Positions 1-10,433 of a stretch of DNA of 64,000 nucleotides are shown one piece after another. The translations under genes were made by a program, and so were the position numbers. Every line of letters starts with the position of its first letter. Position 1 is the first letter of the stretch. Below the pieces are notes generated by a model. The model was not told the origin of the DNA. It ran no database searches and saw nothing but the letters and a program-made list of their open reading frames with translations. The stretch covers positions 51,865,150 to 51,929,149 of the forward strand of contig NC_085873.1 of NCBI RefSeq assembly GCF_034702125.1. The letters are read 5' to 3'. This DNA is from Engraulis encrasicolus (taxonomy: Eukaryota; Chordata; Actinopteri; Clupeiformes; Engraulidae).

Positions 1-708
1 ACTGAGTTGTTGAGCGTGTCACTCACTTGTTTCTTGTCTTCATTTCTGAAAGTATTTCCATATGGGGGCAGCAATAGTCCAACTGATGTGATGAAAACAA
101 GACTAGCCAGCTTATTTTATTACTGGCTTGGATTTTGAACACGGTCACTGTTTGTTTATCATTCTTCTCATGAGAAGCGCTAGCTGTCAGCTGTCAAGAA
201 TCTGAAACTCGGCTATTTTGATTGGTCGACAGGAATCACATTTTTCTTATTCTCCCTTAGCAGCAAAGCCATGATTGGCTGTTTATCAACATTTCGAGGA
301 CGTAGCTGTGTGCGCTCAAGAAGAGAAAATAGATTTTAGATAGACGGGATTAGGCTATTATGAATTTTAAACTGACACTTTGACCGGTGAGATTTTTTTT
401 TCCGGACATTCAAATTATTTTCCGGCCAATGACAGGTAATTACCGGACAACGGAATGTCTGAGTAGCAAGTCCTCTGCTGCCATTTATTCAGTGCATCTA
501 CTGTACCCTAGGGGTTTATACGAGGCTTTTATATTACTGTACATGGCACACAAAGTGCAATTGTGCTTGGCTGCAGAGGTTATCAGATGTGAGAGTTAAC
601 AGAGTTGCTTAAAGGTGGGTAGGAAACCACCATAATATGGACAATAACACCATGATTATAGGAATAGTTCTGAAGACAGGCTATCACATTTTATATGTTA
701 ACATATTC
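1..708. other. Intergenic DNA, no gene recognised
   Basis: This stretch is AT-leaning, mostly non-repetitive DNA. Open frames are short and show no recognisable domain. I see no tandem repeat or transposon terminus in it. Confidence 0.4.
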
Positions 709-742
709 TATCTCTCTCTGTATCTCTCTGTATCGCTCTCTC

Positions 743-793
<51 letters not shown>

Positions 794-819
794 AACACTA
801 CACACACACTCTATCCCAC

Positions 820-880
<61 letters not shown>
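709..880. repeat. Compound microsatellite (TC)n-(CA)n
   Basis: A (TC)n tract of about 85 bp runs directly into a (CA)n tract that ends at 880, with only a short degenerate bridge. This TC/CA pairing recurs at 13063-13340. Short serine/leucine, threonine/histidine or arginine/glutamate frames through it are low-complexity artefacts. Confidence 0.97.
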
Positions 881-882
<2 letters not shown>

Positions 883-952
883 CTACAGTATATACTGTAC
901 ACGTATTGCTGGCAGGCTGGAATTGATGTCGGATCACCACAATTATGGGGCT

Positions 953-1180
953 CATGCTTTGGGGCATTTAATTGGTATTCACCATCAGAGTAGAGTAGAG
1001 TAGAGTAGAGTAGAGTAGAGTAGAATAGAGCACAGTAGAGAAGTATAGTAAGTATAGTAAGTATCATGCTTTGGTGCATTTGTCTTGGTATTCACCACTC
1101 CAGTAGAGTATAGAGTAGAGTAGAGTAGTAGAGTAAAGTATCATGCTTTGGGGCATTTAATTGGTATTCACCATCATGTT
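953..1180. repeat. Three-copy tandem repeat carrying (TAGAG)n arrays
   Basis: A segment of about 35 bp beginning CATGCTTTGG occurs three times (953, 1065, 1142). The first two copies are each followed by a TAGAG-type pentanucleotide array. Units are about 75-110 bp because the pentanucleotide array differs in length. The pattern suggests duplication of a segment together with its microsatellite. Confidence 0.85.
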
Positions 1181-1766
1181 GAAGCGGAAAAGGACAATCA
1201 TGCGATAGACAAGTGTTCCAGCGTCAACATCGGCCAATCAAGGGCCTATCTGGCTGGAAAACATTCTTTAATTACAATTCCAGATCCATTTCAAATAGCT
1301 CCAGTGTCACAGAGCCTAGGGAGCAATGTGAAATAGGCAGGGAAAGTAGAGATGGAACATATTAAATGTCTGACTTCGGGGGTTATTCCCATCTTCATGC
1401 CATTTCATTTTTGTACATGCATGAGGGACAAAAATCTGTGGGATATGGGAGACCAACACTTCTCTTCTATTCATAAGATTCTCGCTCTGAAGTCAAACGC
1501 ATAAACAGTGCTGTAAAACACTCAGATATTTAATCAATGTGCAGGCATCTGCAGTTATTCCCATCCAAAGTAGAAAGGAATAAGCTGCTGTGGTTACATG
1601 ACGTGATTAAAAATTGGACACGCTCCAGATTATGAATATGAGATGAACTCCTGCAATCTCAGGCAAACAGGCAGAGTCATGGCAAGGTAGCTGGAAATAT
1701 TGAGTGCTTGGGATAGAAAAGACCCAATGCAGAGCTGTCTGGAAAGTAAGGGTGAGTGTCAGCTAC
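1181..1766. other. Intergenic DNA, nothing recognised
   Basis: Non-repetitive AT-rich sequence with no open frame of note, no inverted terminal repeats and no tandem repeats that I could see. Confidence 0.4.
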
Positions 1767-2075
1767 CAGGGGTGCTCAACTAGAAACTGAAAAGGTCCAC
1801 TCGCCAAATTTCGTATGTTTCCAGGGTCCAAAAAAGCAGATGCAGAAAATAGCCTCACTCGCTGGCCGCACTGGCCTCTTGCTCACTCACTGAGTTGTCA
1901 TAGTGATGATACTTTCATTTGTCATAAGACTGGCGAAATACACCTATAGATCGCATGGCAGCGAAATCTCATGTATAATTTATACATATTAAATACAGAT
2001 GGATTTTGTCTTGGTCCGGATGACATCGCGTTTGGGTCCGCATCCGGACCTGGATCCGCCAGTTGATCATCTCTG
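1767..2075. mobile_element. Probable short hAT-type MITE
   Basis: The left end begins CAGGGGTGCTCAACT and the right end reads AGTTGATCATCTCTG, whose reverse complement starts CAGAGATGATCAACT. These are imperfect inverted termini with the CAG start usual for hAT elements. The flanking 8-mers (TCAGCTAC and GCCTATAC) match only partly, so the target duplication is decayed or the boundary is slightly off. No transposase is encoded. Confidence 0.5.
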
Positions 2076-2179
2076 GCCTATACTCTCAGGGTCGTTGATT
2101 TTTGTTTTGGAAAGACACACTTTCCAATGGCTTTAGTTGGTATATTTTCCTTCATATGATTTTACAGCTATTATATACA

Positions 2180-2860
2180 GTCCCAGGAAAAAGTTTGTAC
2201 ACCCTTTGAAATTTCTTACATTTTTGTCAAAATTGATCATAAAACATGGTCGGATCTTCCCGGAAATCTCAAGATGGAACAATCAGAGTCTGCTTTAATT
2301 AATTCCACTCAAACATTTACATGTTATCATATTTTTATTGGTCATAAGGCCATAATATTCACAGGAGAGCAGGGCATAAGTAAGTACACCCTTGCATTAA
2401 GTAGGGTTTAACCCTCAGTTAGTTACAATATCATCGACCAGACTTGTCCTGTAGTTGCAGATCAAATTAACAAAACAATCTATTTGTATCTTGTCTCCCT
2501 CTTCTTTAGAGAACTGCCTCTCGTCAGCAAGGTTTGTGGGATGTCTGGAGTGCATAGCTTTCTTGACTTCATGCCCTTTAATCTCAATTGTTTTTTGTCA
2601 GAGCTTTGGCTGGGCTATTTCAGAATGTGTATTTCATTATTATGAAGCCATTCTAAAGTCGATTTGCTTCTAAAGTATGGGTTGTTGTCACATTTCAGGA
2701 CCCATACTCTTGTGTGCTTCAACTGTGTGACAGACTTCCTCACGTTTTTTCTGTAAAATATCACAATAAACTTGAGTTCATTGTTCCACTGATAATAGCA
2801 AACTGTCAAGGGCCTGAGGCAGCAATGTAGCTGCATATAATGATGCTCCCGCTACCATAC
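2180..2860 (-). pseudogene. Second, inverted copy of the Tc1 transposase 3' half
   Basis: On the minus strand this arm repeats the same C-terminal transposase landmarks (WVLKCDNNP, STLEWLHNNEIHIL, a stop in place of the EWP Trp, AxSPD). It shares the TAG stop with the other arm, so that lesion predates the inverted duplication. Other differences are private to one arm. Confidence 0.85.
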
Positions 2861-2879
2861 TCAGAAGAGGAGATGTAAC

Positions 2880-3665
2880 CAAGAATAGCTAAAAAGGGGA
2901 TTCATTCTGCCAATCTAAAATTAATGGGGTTTCTGTCTAAAAAAATATTGCTGCACCTTTGAGGTTTGCGAAAAAGCATTTATATGCTTCATAGAATTAC
3001 TGCAAAATATTCTGTAGACTAACGTTGAAACCAAAGTTGAATTGTTCAGGGGAACACACAATGTCATGTTTGGAGGAGAACTGGAGAACCACACCTTGAC
3101 CAAAACATCATCTCTGCCTTTGAGTATGGTGGCGGGAGCATCATTATATGCGGCTACCTTGCTGCCTCAGGCCCTTTTCAGTTTGCTATCATCAGTGGAA
3201 CAATGAACTCAGAAGTTTATCAAGATATTTTACAGAAAAAAAGTGAGGTAGTCTGTCACACAGTTGAAGCAAACAAGAGGATGGGTGCTGAAATGTGACA
3301 ACAACCCATACTTTAGAAGCAAATCGACTTCAGAATGGCTTCATAATAATGAAATACACATTCTGGAATAGCCACGTCAAAGCCCTGACAAATAAACAAT
3401 TGAGATTATCAGGCATGAAGTCAAGAAAGCTATGCACTCCAGACATCCCACAAACCTTGCTGACGAGAGGCAGTTTTCTAAAGAAGAGGGAGACCAGATA
3501 CATCCAGATTGTTTTGTTAATCTGATCTGCAACTACAGGAAGCATCTGGTTGAGGTTATTGCGACTAACTTAGGGTTAAAACCTATTGAATGCAAGGGTG
3601 TACTTACTTATGCCTTGCTGTCCTGTGAATGTTTACATCTTATGGCAAATGAAAATATGAAAACT
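2880..3665 (+). pseudogene. Tc1-type transposase remnant, C-terminal part
   Basis: Translation in shifting frames gives landmarks of a DD34E Tc1 transposase: FEYGGGSIII followed by SGTMNSEVYQDILQ, then CDNNP (holding the second catalytic Asp), STSEWL, a block matching EWPxQSPDLNPIE in which the Trp is a TAG stop and a second stop follows, and a tail NLICNYRKHLVEVI. The N-terminal DNA-binding domain and first catalytic Asp are not present in recognisable form. At least one frameshift and several stops make it non-functional. The family is secure; the exact subfamily was not determined. Confidence 0.88.
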
Positions 3666-3942
3666 TGTAAATGTTTGGGTTGAATTAATTAAAGCAGACT
3701 CTGGTTGTTCCTTCTTGCGATTTCCGGGAAGATCAGACCATGTTTTATGACCAATTTTGACAGAAAGGTAAGAAATTTCAAAGGGTGTACAAACTTTTTC
3801 CTGGGACTGTATATAAAGGCACACAACACAACTGTCAGTCAGCATACCACTTTGTAGCGGATAAGCACACAGGAACACAGCAAGGATTGACCTTGTTCAA
3901 TAGTGGTTTACACAACTGCAACTGCCAACTGCCACCATACTG

Positions 3943-4510
3943 AATGGGTGGGGAACCTTTTTCATTCAAGGGGCCACTTTAAATTGTATAAAGTCCACCA
4001 AGAGCCATACTATGAACATAAAGGATTTCCACCTGCAATGTAGGCCTATATTGAAGGTGATCACCTTCACAACAAACCCCACCTTCATCCCCTGAAAATA
4101 TATTTTAATTGTATTTCAAATGTAATTTCTAAGGTACACTGTGCAGGAAATGGTCAAAAAAGGTACTGCAACTATACTGCTCATTGAAACTGGGCTGCCT
4201 ATTGCCAAATTTGATATTTATATGAACGTTTACTAAGTAATAAACAAATATTTTCTAGTATGGTCCAAGTAGTCATTTTTGCAGCTAAAAGTGGCTATTT
4301 TGGGAAATTCAAAATAGCGGACCATGGAGAAGAAAGGTAGCATTAGTGAATGGGCAGCATGAATTCTGGAAATGAACAACTAAAAATCTCACACAGTGTC
4401 CCTTTAAGGTTTCTTTACAAAACGTGATATTTCATGTGAAACTGCATAACATTAAAATTATATCGGAGTCTGGATAAGACGGTCCCCGGGCCATAGGTTC
4501 CCCACCCCTA
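3943..4510. mobile_element. hAT-type MITE, copy A (TIR GGGTGGGGAACCT)
   Basis: The left terminus reads GGGTGGGGAACCT and the right terminus AGGTTCCCCACCCC, giving inverted repeats of about 13-15 bp. The flanks CCATACTG and ATCTACTG share five of eight positions, consistent with an eroded 8-bp target duplication. No coding capacity is seen. A related copy lies in the opposite orientation at 11429-12178, and a different repeat is inserted at 4133-4408. Confidence 0.78.
4133..4408. mobile_element. Dispersed repeat nested in hAT copy A
   Basis: The segment starts near ACACTGTGCAGGAAATGG and ends near CACACAGTGTCCCTTT, so its ends are imperfectly inverted (ACACTGTG). Closely similar sequence occurs at 32732-33083, and a partial match at 17880-18030. 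Three copies in one window mark it as an interspersed nonautonomous DNA repeat. The copy at 32.7 kb has extra internal sequence that this one lacks. Confidence 0.8.
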
Positions 4511-4526
4511 ATCTACTGTACTGTAT

Positions 4527-4800
4527 ATGAACATTCCAACAGGTTCTAGGGATGGTATACCAATGATGTATACGTCAGTGTGGTATACTACTTGTATATG
4601 AACACTCCAGTAGGTTCTAGAACACTCCAACAGGTTCCAGAATGCTCCAACAGGTTCCAGAATGCTCCAACAGGTTCCAGTGTAGGGATGCAGCCAGAGA
4701 TTCTTTAAGTATATGAACACTCCAACAGGTTCCAGAACACTCCAGCAGGTTCAAGGACACTCCAACAGGTTCCAGAACACTCCAGCAGGTTCCAGTGTAG
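4527..4800. repeat. Minisatellite, 20-bp unit
   Basis: Tandem and near-tandem copies of a 20-bp unit resembling GAACACTCCAACAGGTTCCA, with variants in positions 3-5. The array is broken by a spacer at about 4680-4710 and then resumes. Confidence 0.92.
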
Positions 4801-5317
4801 GCATGGCCACATAATGGCTAGACTGATGCTCAAATTGCTGCCAAGAGCTCTGCTCTTTTCAGAGTTGAATAAAAATGTCCAAGGTGCGGAATAATAACCC
4901 TGACTCTGAAGCATCATTTAAATGCAAATAGAGTTAAAACTGCATGCTGCCCGATAAAACCAACTCCAATATCTAACCCTGACATTTGAAAACTCTCCTT
5001 TTTTGCTGAATCAATTTGACCTTCATTTTTAAGAATTATATTGGAGACGAATGTAGAGTAGAATAAAGTGGATTTACCTGATCCCCAAGGTGATGACAAG
5101 GTGTCAAGAAGCTTCCACATAATAGGCCTAGTCTACAATAAACATTGCGATCCATAGGCTACAGTACGTATAGAGACAAGAGACTTTAGAACAAGTACAA
5201 GCCGAGGGAGGAAAGACACCACACATGAGGAGAGTTGAGTAGTTGACAAAAGAAGCAAGGCAATTTGGCATTGGCTAGTGCCCATGGCAGTAATTTTGAC
5301 TCTTAAAACCTTTCGTT
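4801..5317. other. Intergenic DNA upstream of the putative gene
   Basis: No tandem repeat or transposon terminus is visible. It could hold promoter sequence for the exon inferred at about 5390-5971, but no specific element can be supported. Confidence 0.35.
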
Positions 5318-5319
5318 TA

Positions 5320-5328
5320 CCCCCCCCC

Positions 5329-5359
<31 letters not shown>

Positions 5360-5360
5360 C
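5320..5360. repeat. Poly(C) followed by (TC)n
   Basis: A run of about 20 C bases is followed by about 20 bp of CT repeat, just upstream of the GC-richer first-exon region. Confidence 0.95.
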
Positions 5361-5389
5361 CCTCCGGGGCCCTGATGTGGACTCTGCTT

Positions 5390-5971
5390 TGCTACGCAGG
5401 TTTGGCGTAACATTTTCAGCGAACGGAGAACACAGCGCAGCATCCAGCCTGCCATAAGGAGGAGAGGTTGTGCACTTGAGCAGGTGGCGCGCACTTGGAC
5501 CCACTCCGCTTTATTTAATACCGCACAGACAGCAAACAAGTTTGTTTTTGCCTCTGTCCGTGTGTATGGAGAGGTTGAGGAGAGCATATATTATCTTACA
5601 TTTTCCACACCAGCGCGCGTTTCATCACAGGGTGGTGTTTGGCTTGGCTGCATGGATGAGGCTGTAATGCAACGCAATACTGTGGCAGGCAGTCAAACAT
5701 ACTTGGATGATACCCACTGAGGCTCTCCCGTGAACGCCACGGAGTTCGGAGAGACAGTTGCCTCCAGGTTTATAGCTTTGAATTTCTGTGTCCACGGATG
5801 GGGCTCTTTCGCTCGTCATACCAGTCCAGAAGATTGTAAAAAAACGCTTTTGGATATTCCTGAGGACTGGGGGTATTCGGACACTATTTTCATTTGGAAT
5901 AAGGAATATCATACTTGCTGACAATGGACAACTAAGCATCAAAAGAGGCTATTTGTCCATAAAAGATTTGG
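5390..5971 (+). other. Putative first exon, mainly 5' UTR, of an unrecognised gene
   Basis: This block is more GC- and CpG-rich than its surroundings, free of repeats, and ends at a strong donor-like sequence (TTTGG|GTAAGT, junction after 5971). Every frame is broken by stops, so most or all of it would be untranslated. The start is not defined by the sequence; 5390 is a guess after the CT tract. The link to the downstream exons is inference. It could also be non-coding RNA or unrelated conserved DNA. Confidence 0.35.
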
Positions 5972-6679
5972 GTAAGTTCATTCAATATTGCCCTTTTAAT
6001 TACATTGGGGCATGATACCGTTTGTTTTTAGTCTAAGTTACAACCCGTACACCATTTGGAATGTTCGCTCAACATGGATGAAGTGGACATTGGGCATTGT
6101 TTGTAATCCGTTTTGTCATTACGCCTATGCTGTAGAGTAGATCAGAGCAAAGCAGAAGAGAACCAACTTCATTTACTAAGCATACCCCCAGAGGTGTAAT
6201 ATTGGACACATCCTAACAAAAACAAACAAACAATAAATGGTGACGCGCGCCAAGACCCTATACGCGAATTTGCCGTTTGCCGTTTTTGGTGTATATGCCA
6301 AAAGTATTCTTCTACAATTAAAAATATGCATTTGACTGACCATGAACATGCCACGCTTTAGTTGTTGTGTTGATACTTGCATATAGGCTACTTGGCTACT
6401 GCCGTGACACTAGAGTATTCTGAACTGTGAACTGCCAGTTGTTTGAAAGCCGTAAAAAAGAGGAGCTCCTTTTCTCGTCCGTGGTGTTTTCAACATGTTG
6501 AGTGTGCGCTACCATGGAGGGATGTGCGGGATTGTCTCGCTAGTAAATCCCCCCCCATAAGGCTCGGCAGACACCGTCGTGGGTACACAGTGAAAAGTGA
6601 AAGTGCGGTATTAATTTGACACTCGGAGAGTCCCAGCATAGTGTCTTATTGTTGACTTGACACTCCATTTGTGTATGAT
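5972..6679. other. Putative intron 1, first part
   Basis: Non-repetitive DNA between the inferred first exon and a minisatellite. No gene or transposon terminus was recognised. Confidence 0.35.
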
Positions 6680-6936
6680 GTCGGATGTGTGTGATCTACA
6701 TGTCGGTTGTATGTAGCTTATTATTACCTATTTGTATACTGTGTTGGTGGATATGTGTGCATGTATGTGTAGGGTGCAGCTTATTAATATAATGTTTTAT
6801 ACTGTGTTGGATGTGTGTGTGTATGTGTGCATGTGTGGGCAGGATGTAGCTTATTTTATTTGTATACTGTGTTGGATGTTTGTGTATATGTGTGTAGGGT
6901 GTAGCTTATTAATATAATATGTTACACTGTGTTGGA

Positions 6937-7018
<82 letters not shown>

Positions 7019-7048
7019 ATGTGTGTGTAGGATGTGTGTGTAGGATGT
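6680..7048. repeat. Minisatellite of about 70-bp units running into (TG)n
   Basis: Four copies of a unit containing GTAGCTTATT, an AT-rich block, ACTGTGTTGGATG and a TG-rich segment run to about 6940. A (TG)n tract of about 75 bp follows, then short TG/GGATG units. The long TG tract probably expanded from the TG part of the last unit. Confidence 0.9.
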
Positions 7049-7052
7049 AGGG

Positions 7053-7349
7053 ATGATCCCTGTTCGGCGCTTAAAGGGTCAGCAGCCGCAGCTGTGGCAG
7101 ATACAGGCGGAGCCGCCTCCGTGGGTACCGGTATGGATGATCTGCGGTACCGGGGGCTCGGGACTGTGCCGCGTGCAGGGTGCTGCCACCGTCCCCGCGC
7201 CTCTGCTGCTCTCCACGCGCCCCCCTCCGCTGCAGCAGGGGCTCTCGAGCTGGCAGCTGTCCTCCTGTGATCCACTCTCGGTCCCTTTGATACGAATTCC
7301 TCCCGCGGCAGAGCCAGCCGTCAACCAGTTCCCACTCCCAAATGGCCAG
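7053..7349 (+). CDS. Putative coding exon 2 with start codon, unrecognised protein
   Basis: A GC-rich frame of 99 codons runs from an ATG at 7053 to a donor-like CAG|GTAATT after 7349, ending in phase 0. The translation is rich in Pro, Leu and Ala (for example PPPWVPVW and LIRIPPAAEP) and has no domain I recognise. The upstream boundary could be an AG in the TG/GTAG-rich sequence just before it. It is joined to exon 3 on phase and sequence character only. The ATG context (GGGATGATC) is unremarkable, so the true start could differ. Confidence 0.4.
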
Positions 7350-7667
7350 GTAATTCTGCTGCTTTAAGTGTGAAATTTGTACTTACATGGTGAATAAGCC
7401 AATGTCCACAGTGCACTTACATGGTGAATAAGCCAATGTCCACAGTGCACTTGTCATAAGATTTTTTTTTGCATGTACAGATGTGCATCGTTTTACCATA
7501 GAACTACTACATAATCACTCACAATGTGGTCACTTAAATCAAAATGACAACACATTTACAATGGAATGAATGATTAAATTGTATAAAGTTTAAGTTAGTG
7601 CATTTGTTACTTGGAGAGGAGGTTGTCCTGTGTTTACATGAAACTTGACATCTTATGCTACACTTGA
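7350..7667. other. Putative intron 2, first part, with a short duplication
   Basis: A segment of about 34 bp around ACATGGTGAATAAGCC is present twice in tandem (about 7383-7450). The rest is non-repetitive AT-rich DNA with no gene recognised. Confidence 0.5.
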
Positions 7668-7908
7668 GCAGAGGTGATGTGGGAGAGAGGGGTGCTGGTG
7701 GGTGGGGGTTGTAGGGTCCTGGGGGGCTGGGGGTGGTGGGTGTAGGGCCCTGAGGGGCTGGGGGCTGGTGGGCCCCGGGGGGCTGTGGGTGGGTGGTGCT
7801 GGGCCCTGGGGGGCTGGGGGTGGTGGGTGTAGGGCCCTGGAGGTGGTGGGTGTAGGGCCCTGGGGGGTGTAGTAGGGCCCTGGAGGTGGTGGGTGTAGGG
7901 CAGTGGGT
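7668..7908. repeat. G-rich minisatellite
   Basis: Repeated units built around GGGCCCTGGGGGGCTGGGGG and GGTGGTGGGTGTAGG, with many G-runs of three or more on the plus strand. Such sequence can form G-quadruplexes. Proline-rich minus-strand frames through it are by-products. Confidence 0.9.
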
Positions 7909-8333
7909 TTGCAGATTGATTTGTATTCACTGTGTGCTTACAGTGTCTTGCGAGGTCTACAAGACATGCACTTTTTCTCACCGAGAGCTGAGAAGCTCCA
8001 ATTTCCATGCGAGCACTAGGGCATGGAGAGGGGGCTTGATCAGGACCTCACTGGCATATTGATAATGATGTAGACCTTGACTTTTCATTGCACTAAGCAA
8101 CATTTACAGGCCTTGGATTTTAAATAACCTAAGTTACAATGCATTACAATGACCTGGAGTATGGCATGGCATATGTTGTACACTTGCATGATACAGTACT
8201 GTAGATGCCATGAATTATCTGAGTCCCCTCCATGAGATTACAGCTGTAAAGTGGAGGCTTCCAGAACACTGAAAGAAGAAAAATCCGCACTCACAAACTA
8301 AGTCTCATTATTTATTTATAGATTACCACCATG
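7909..8333. other. Intronic DNA preceding a hAT insertion
   Basis: Non-coding DNA. A short motif GGCTTCCAGAACACT near 8258 recurs near 9825 on the other side of the hAT element, suggesting an older repeat was interrupted by it. The last eight bases (8326-8333, CCACCATG) are the hAT target duplication. Confidence 0.55.
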
Positions 8334-9704
8334 CAGGGCTCTAAATTAACTTTTTCCACCACCAGCCAATTTGGCTAGTGGACATTTTTTCTTACCAGCC
8401 AAACAGAAGTTCAACTAGCCATTTTTTTTTTATCTCGCCAAAATAAACTATGCGTTAGGCTAGTTATTTTTTTTTAATTATGGTAATTTTGTTCAACAAT
8501 TTCTACAACACAGATACACATAGGACTGCATACTATAGGCCTATGCCTACATAATAAGCATAGGCCTATTAAAGGCTATATATTTTTTCATTATTTTTTA
8601 ACTTCTGCTTTATTTTTTACTTTCATTACTTAGGCCTAATCAATTTGATTAGTTTTTGTTCAATTCCTCTGAAAACAGCTGAATCACATCACACAAGCCA
8701 CTCACATAACAGACCTTTAACATACAGTAACCAAGCACACAGCCAAACTCTCCAAAACCTCACATACGCACACTCCAAGGAAGGAGAAGAGATGAGAGGA
8801 AAAGGAGAGGAGAGAGGAGGAGCTCTTCTCTTATCTACCATGCGCAACAAAATGACAAGAAGCCTGGTTTAACTAAAAGTAAATAATATCACGGGAATCT
8901 TCGCTTCCTTTGTTACTTCCACAGCTTCGTCGTTGGTTGTTTTTTTGTTATTTGTTTTCTTTCCGATGGCGTGGGCTTTCCAACTTAGTTGCGTCAGGAC
9001 TCGGAACATTTCAGAAGACAACTGAACTGACAGCTACGCTCATATTACTCTGACAGTCAGCTCTCCTCCTCTGCCCTTGTCGCTATTTCGTTCCACAACC
9101 ACTCCTTTTTTAACGTCACTATTATTACGGTTACAATTACTACTAGCATTCACCAACACACAGAACCTTGCTCTAACCCCCGCCACATTATCATCACTCG
9201 CACAAAACATAGGCATAATCTGCGTTAGTCATTTATTGAAATGGTCAGGGCCTCGCTGCTTCAAAAAGGCAGCCTGTTACAGCAAGGTTCAGCCTAGTAA
9301 TAATAGCAGTAGTGACGTTAAAAAGGTTGTAGCGAAATCGACGAGAGCATAGGAGGAGAGCTGCCTGTCAGAATAGTGTGAGCGTAGCTGACAGAAGGCT
9401 GGTCGTCTGAAATGTTTTCAATGCTGGCGCGCGCAACAGCATGGAGTTGCCGCTTGCTGCACTGGAAAGCCCACGGTGGGAGGCTACCTCGTGACGCTAG
9501 TGTCCATGGGTAATGTAGGAAATCTCGCCTTAAGGGCTCTGCATACTTAACGTGCGCACGTTCGTCATAGCAGCGGTTTACCGTTCATAATTTACTGTAC
9601 TCGGGCGCTACTGGCCAAATTGGCGGGTAGGTATTTTTTTCTACTAGCCAAAATGAATTTTCACCCGTGTTTGGCGGGTTGGCGTGTGTTAATTTAGAGC
9701 CCTG
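8334..9704. mobile_element. hAT-superfamily nonautonomous element with perfect 8-bp TSD
   Basis: The element begins CAGGGCTCTAAATTAAC and ends GTTAATTTAGAGCCCTG, a 17-bp terminal inverted repeat. It is flanked on both sides by CCACCATG (8326-8333 and 9705-9712), the 8-bp target duplication expected of hAT. The 1371-bp interior is also partly palindromic: a block near 8965-9100 is matched in inverted order near 9330-9480. No transposase is seen. A Harbinger-like terminus resembling the end of the 23495-24197 element lies near 9530-9560. A short relative is at 54091-54270. Confidence 0.95.
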
Positions 9705-10045
9705 CCACCATGTCCAAAAGCAAACGCGTTTCGGCTATCAAGCCTTCATCAGTGCGTGGTACGCGCACCCAAAGACATTCATTTTTTCCAAGAAGTTGAG
9801 CGCGCGTTCTTTGACAACTTGAAGGCTTCCAGAACACTAAACACACATATGGCTGAAAGGTCTTAGAAGCAGCTGATGTGTGGAAGCAACTTAAACCAAA
9901 AAAACTCTTTTTATCTGCATTATCTGAACAAATTGTTATTTTAATTTCCCCAGTCATCCCTAGTTATACAAGGTTAAATATGCACTGTTTATTTTTGTTG
10001 TTGTTGTTGTTTACACTGGGTATTTCTGTTTTTGTGCCATTGTAG
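9705..10045. other. Intronic DNA with an interspersed motif
   Basis: Just right of the hAT element is AACGCGTTTCGGCTATCAAG followed by CCTTCATCAGTG, a motif I know as recurrent in vertebrate interspersed repeats. The remainder up to the inferred splice acceptor (TTGTAG ending at 10045) is unremarkable. Confidence 0.5.
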
Positions 10046-10195
10046 CTTGATCTGCCATCAAGGCCACATGTGTTGGGATTTCAGCCGTCTGCGAGTGTGG
10101 AGCTGGTGCCTGTGTTTCCTCGGGTGTACCGCACGGTCCTCCACCCGCACCTCAGGAAGGGCTGGCTCGAGAAGAGGAGGCTACCAGAATACAAG
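10046..10195 (+). CDS. Putative coding exon 3, unrecognised protein
   Basis: After an acceptor-like CATTGTAG, an open phase-0 frame of 50 codons begins LDLPSRPHVLGF and continues through VELVPVFPRVYR to KGWLEKRRLPEYK, followed by a donor-like AAG|GTGAAC. The last 57 bp (10139-10195) form the first unit of a three-copy tandem repeat. The same donor sequence recurs in frame after 10252 and 10309, so the exon could be 150, 207 or 264 bp. The frame stops at a TAG at 10358-10360. Basic and aromatic residues give a nuclear-protein look, but no domain is recognised. Confidence 0.42.
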
Positions 10196-10309
10196 GTGAA
10201 CCCTCACATCAGGAAGGGCTGGCTCGAGAAGAGAAGACTCCCAGACTACAAGGTGAACCCGCACCTCAAGAAGGGCTGGCTCGAGAAGAGGAGGCTCCCA
10301 GAGTACAAG
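10139..10309 (+). repeat. 57-bp tandem triplication spanning an exon end
   Basis: Three copies (10139-10195, 10196-10252, 10253-10309) of a 57-bp unit encode near-identical 19-residue blocks of the form VNPHxRKGWLEKRRLPEYK. Differences between copies are few and partly conservative (E/D, I/L, R/K). Every unit ends TACAAG and is followed by GTGAAC, so the donor-like sequence is itself duplicated. Confidence 0.95.
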
Positions 10310-10433
10310 GTGAACCCTCTGAAGGTTGGATGTGGCTGCAAACATCTTCTAGTTGGCTAGAGTAAAATACATCAAGCCTGCATTGTTCCTGGATCCATGT
10401 GACGTCAGGTGAACGCCTCTTTAGGAGATCTTA

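Larger units (their letters stand above)
2178..3809. mobile_element. Palindromic Tc1/mariner element (two inverted 3' halves)
   Basis: The 1632-bp element is bounded by TA dinucleotides (2176-2177 and 3810-3811) and starts CAGTCCCAGG, ending CCTGGGACTG. The CAGT start and TA target are typical of Tc1/mariner, and the length matches the usual 1.6 kb. Unlike an ordinary Tc1 element it is a giant inverted repeat: 2178-2863 is the reverse complement of 3121-3809, with scattered substitutions and small indels, separated by a 257-bp spacer. Each arm carries the 3' half of a transposase gene, and the 5' half is absent. The divergence between arms indicates an old structure and argues against an assembly palindrome. 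Confidence 0.93.

Noticed and set aside
2178..3809. Palindrome as an assembly or library artefact
   Set aside because: The arms differ at many positions and by small indels, and the outer ends sit on TA target sites, so it is an old genomic structure.
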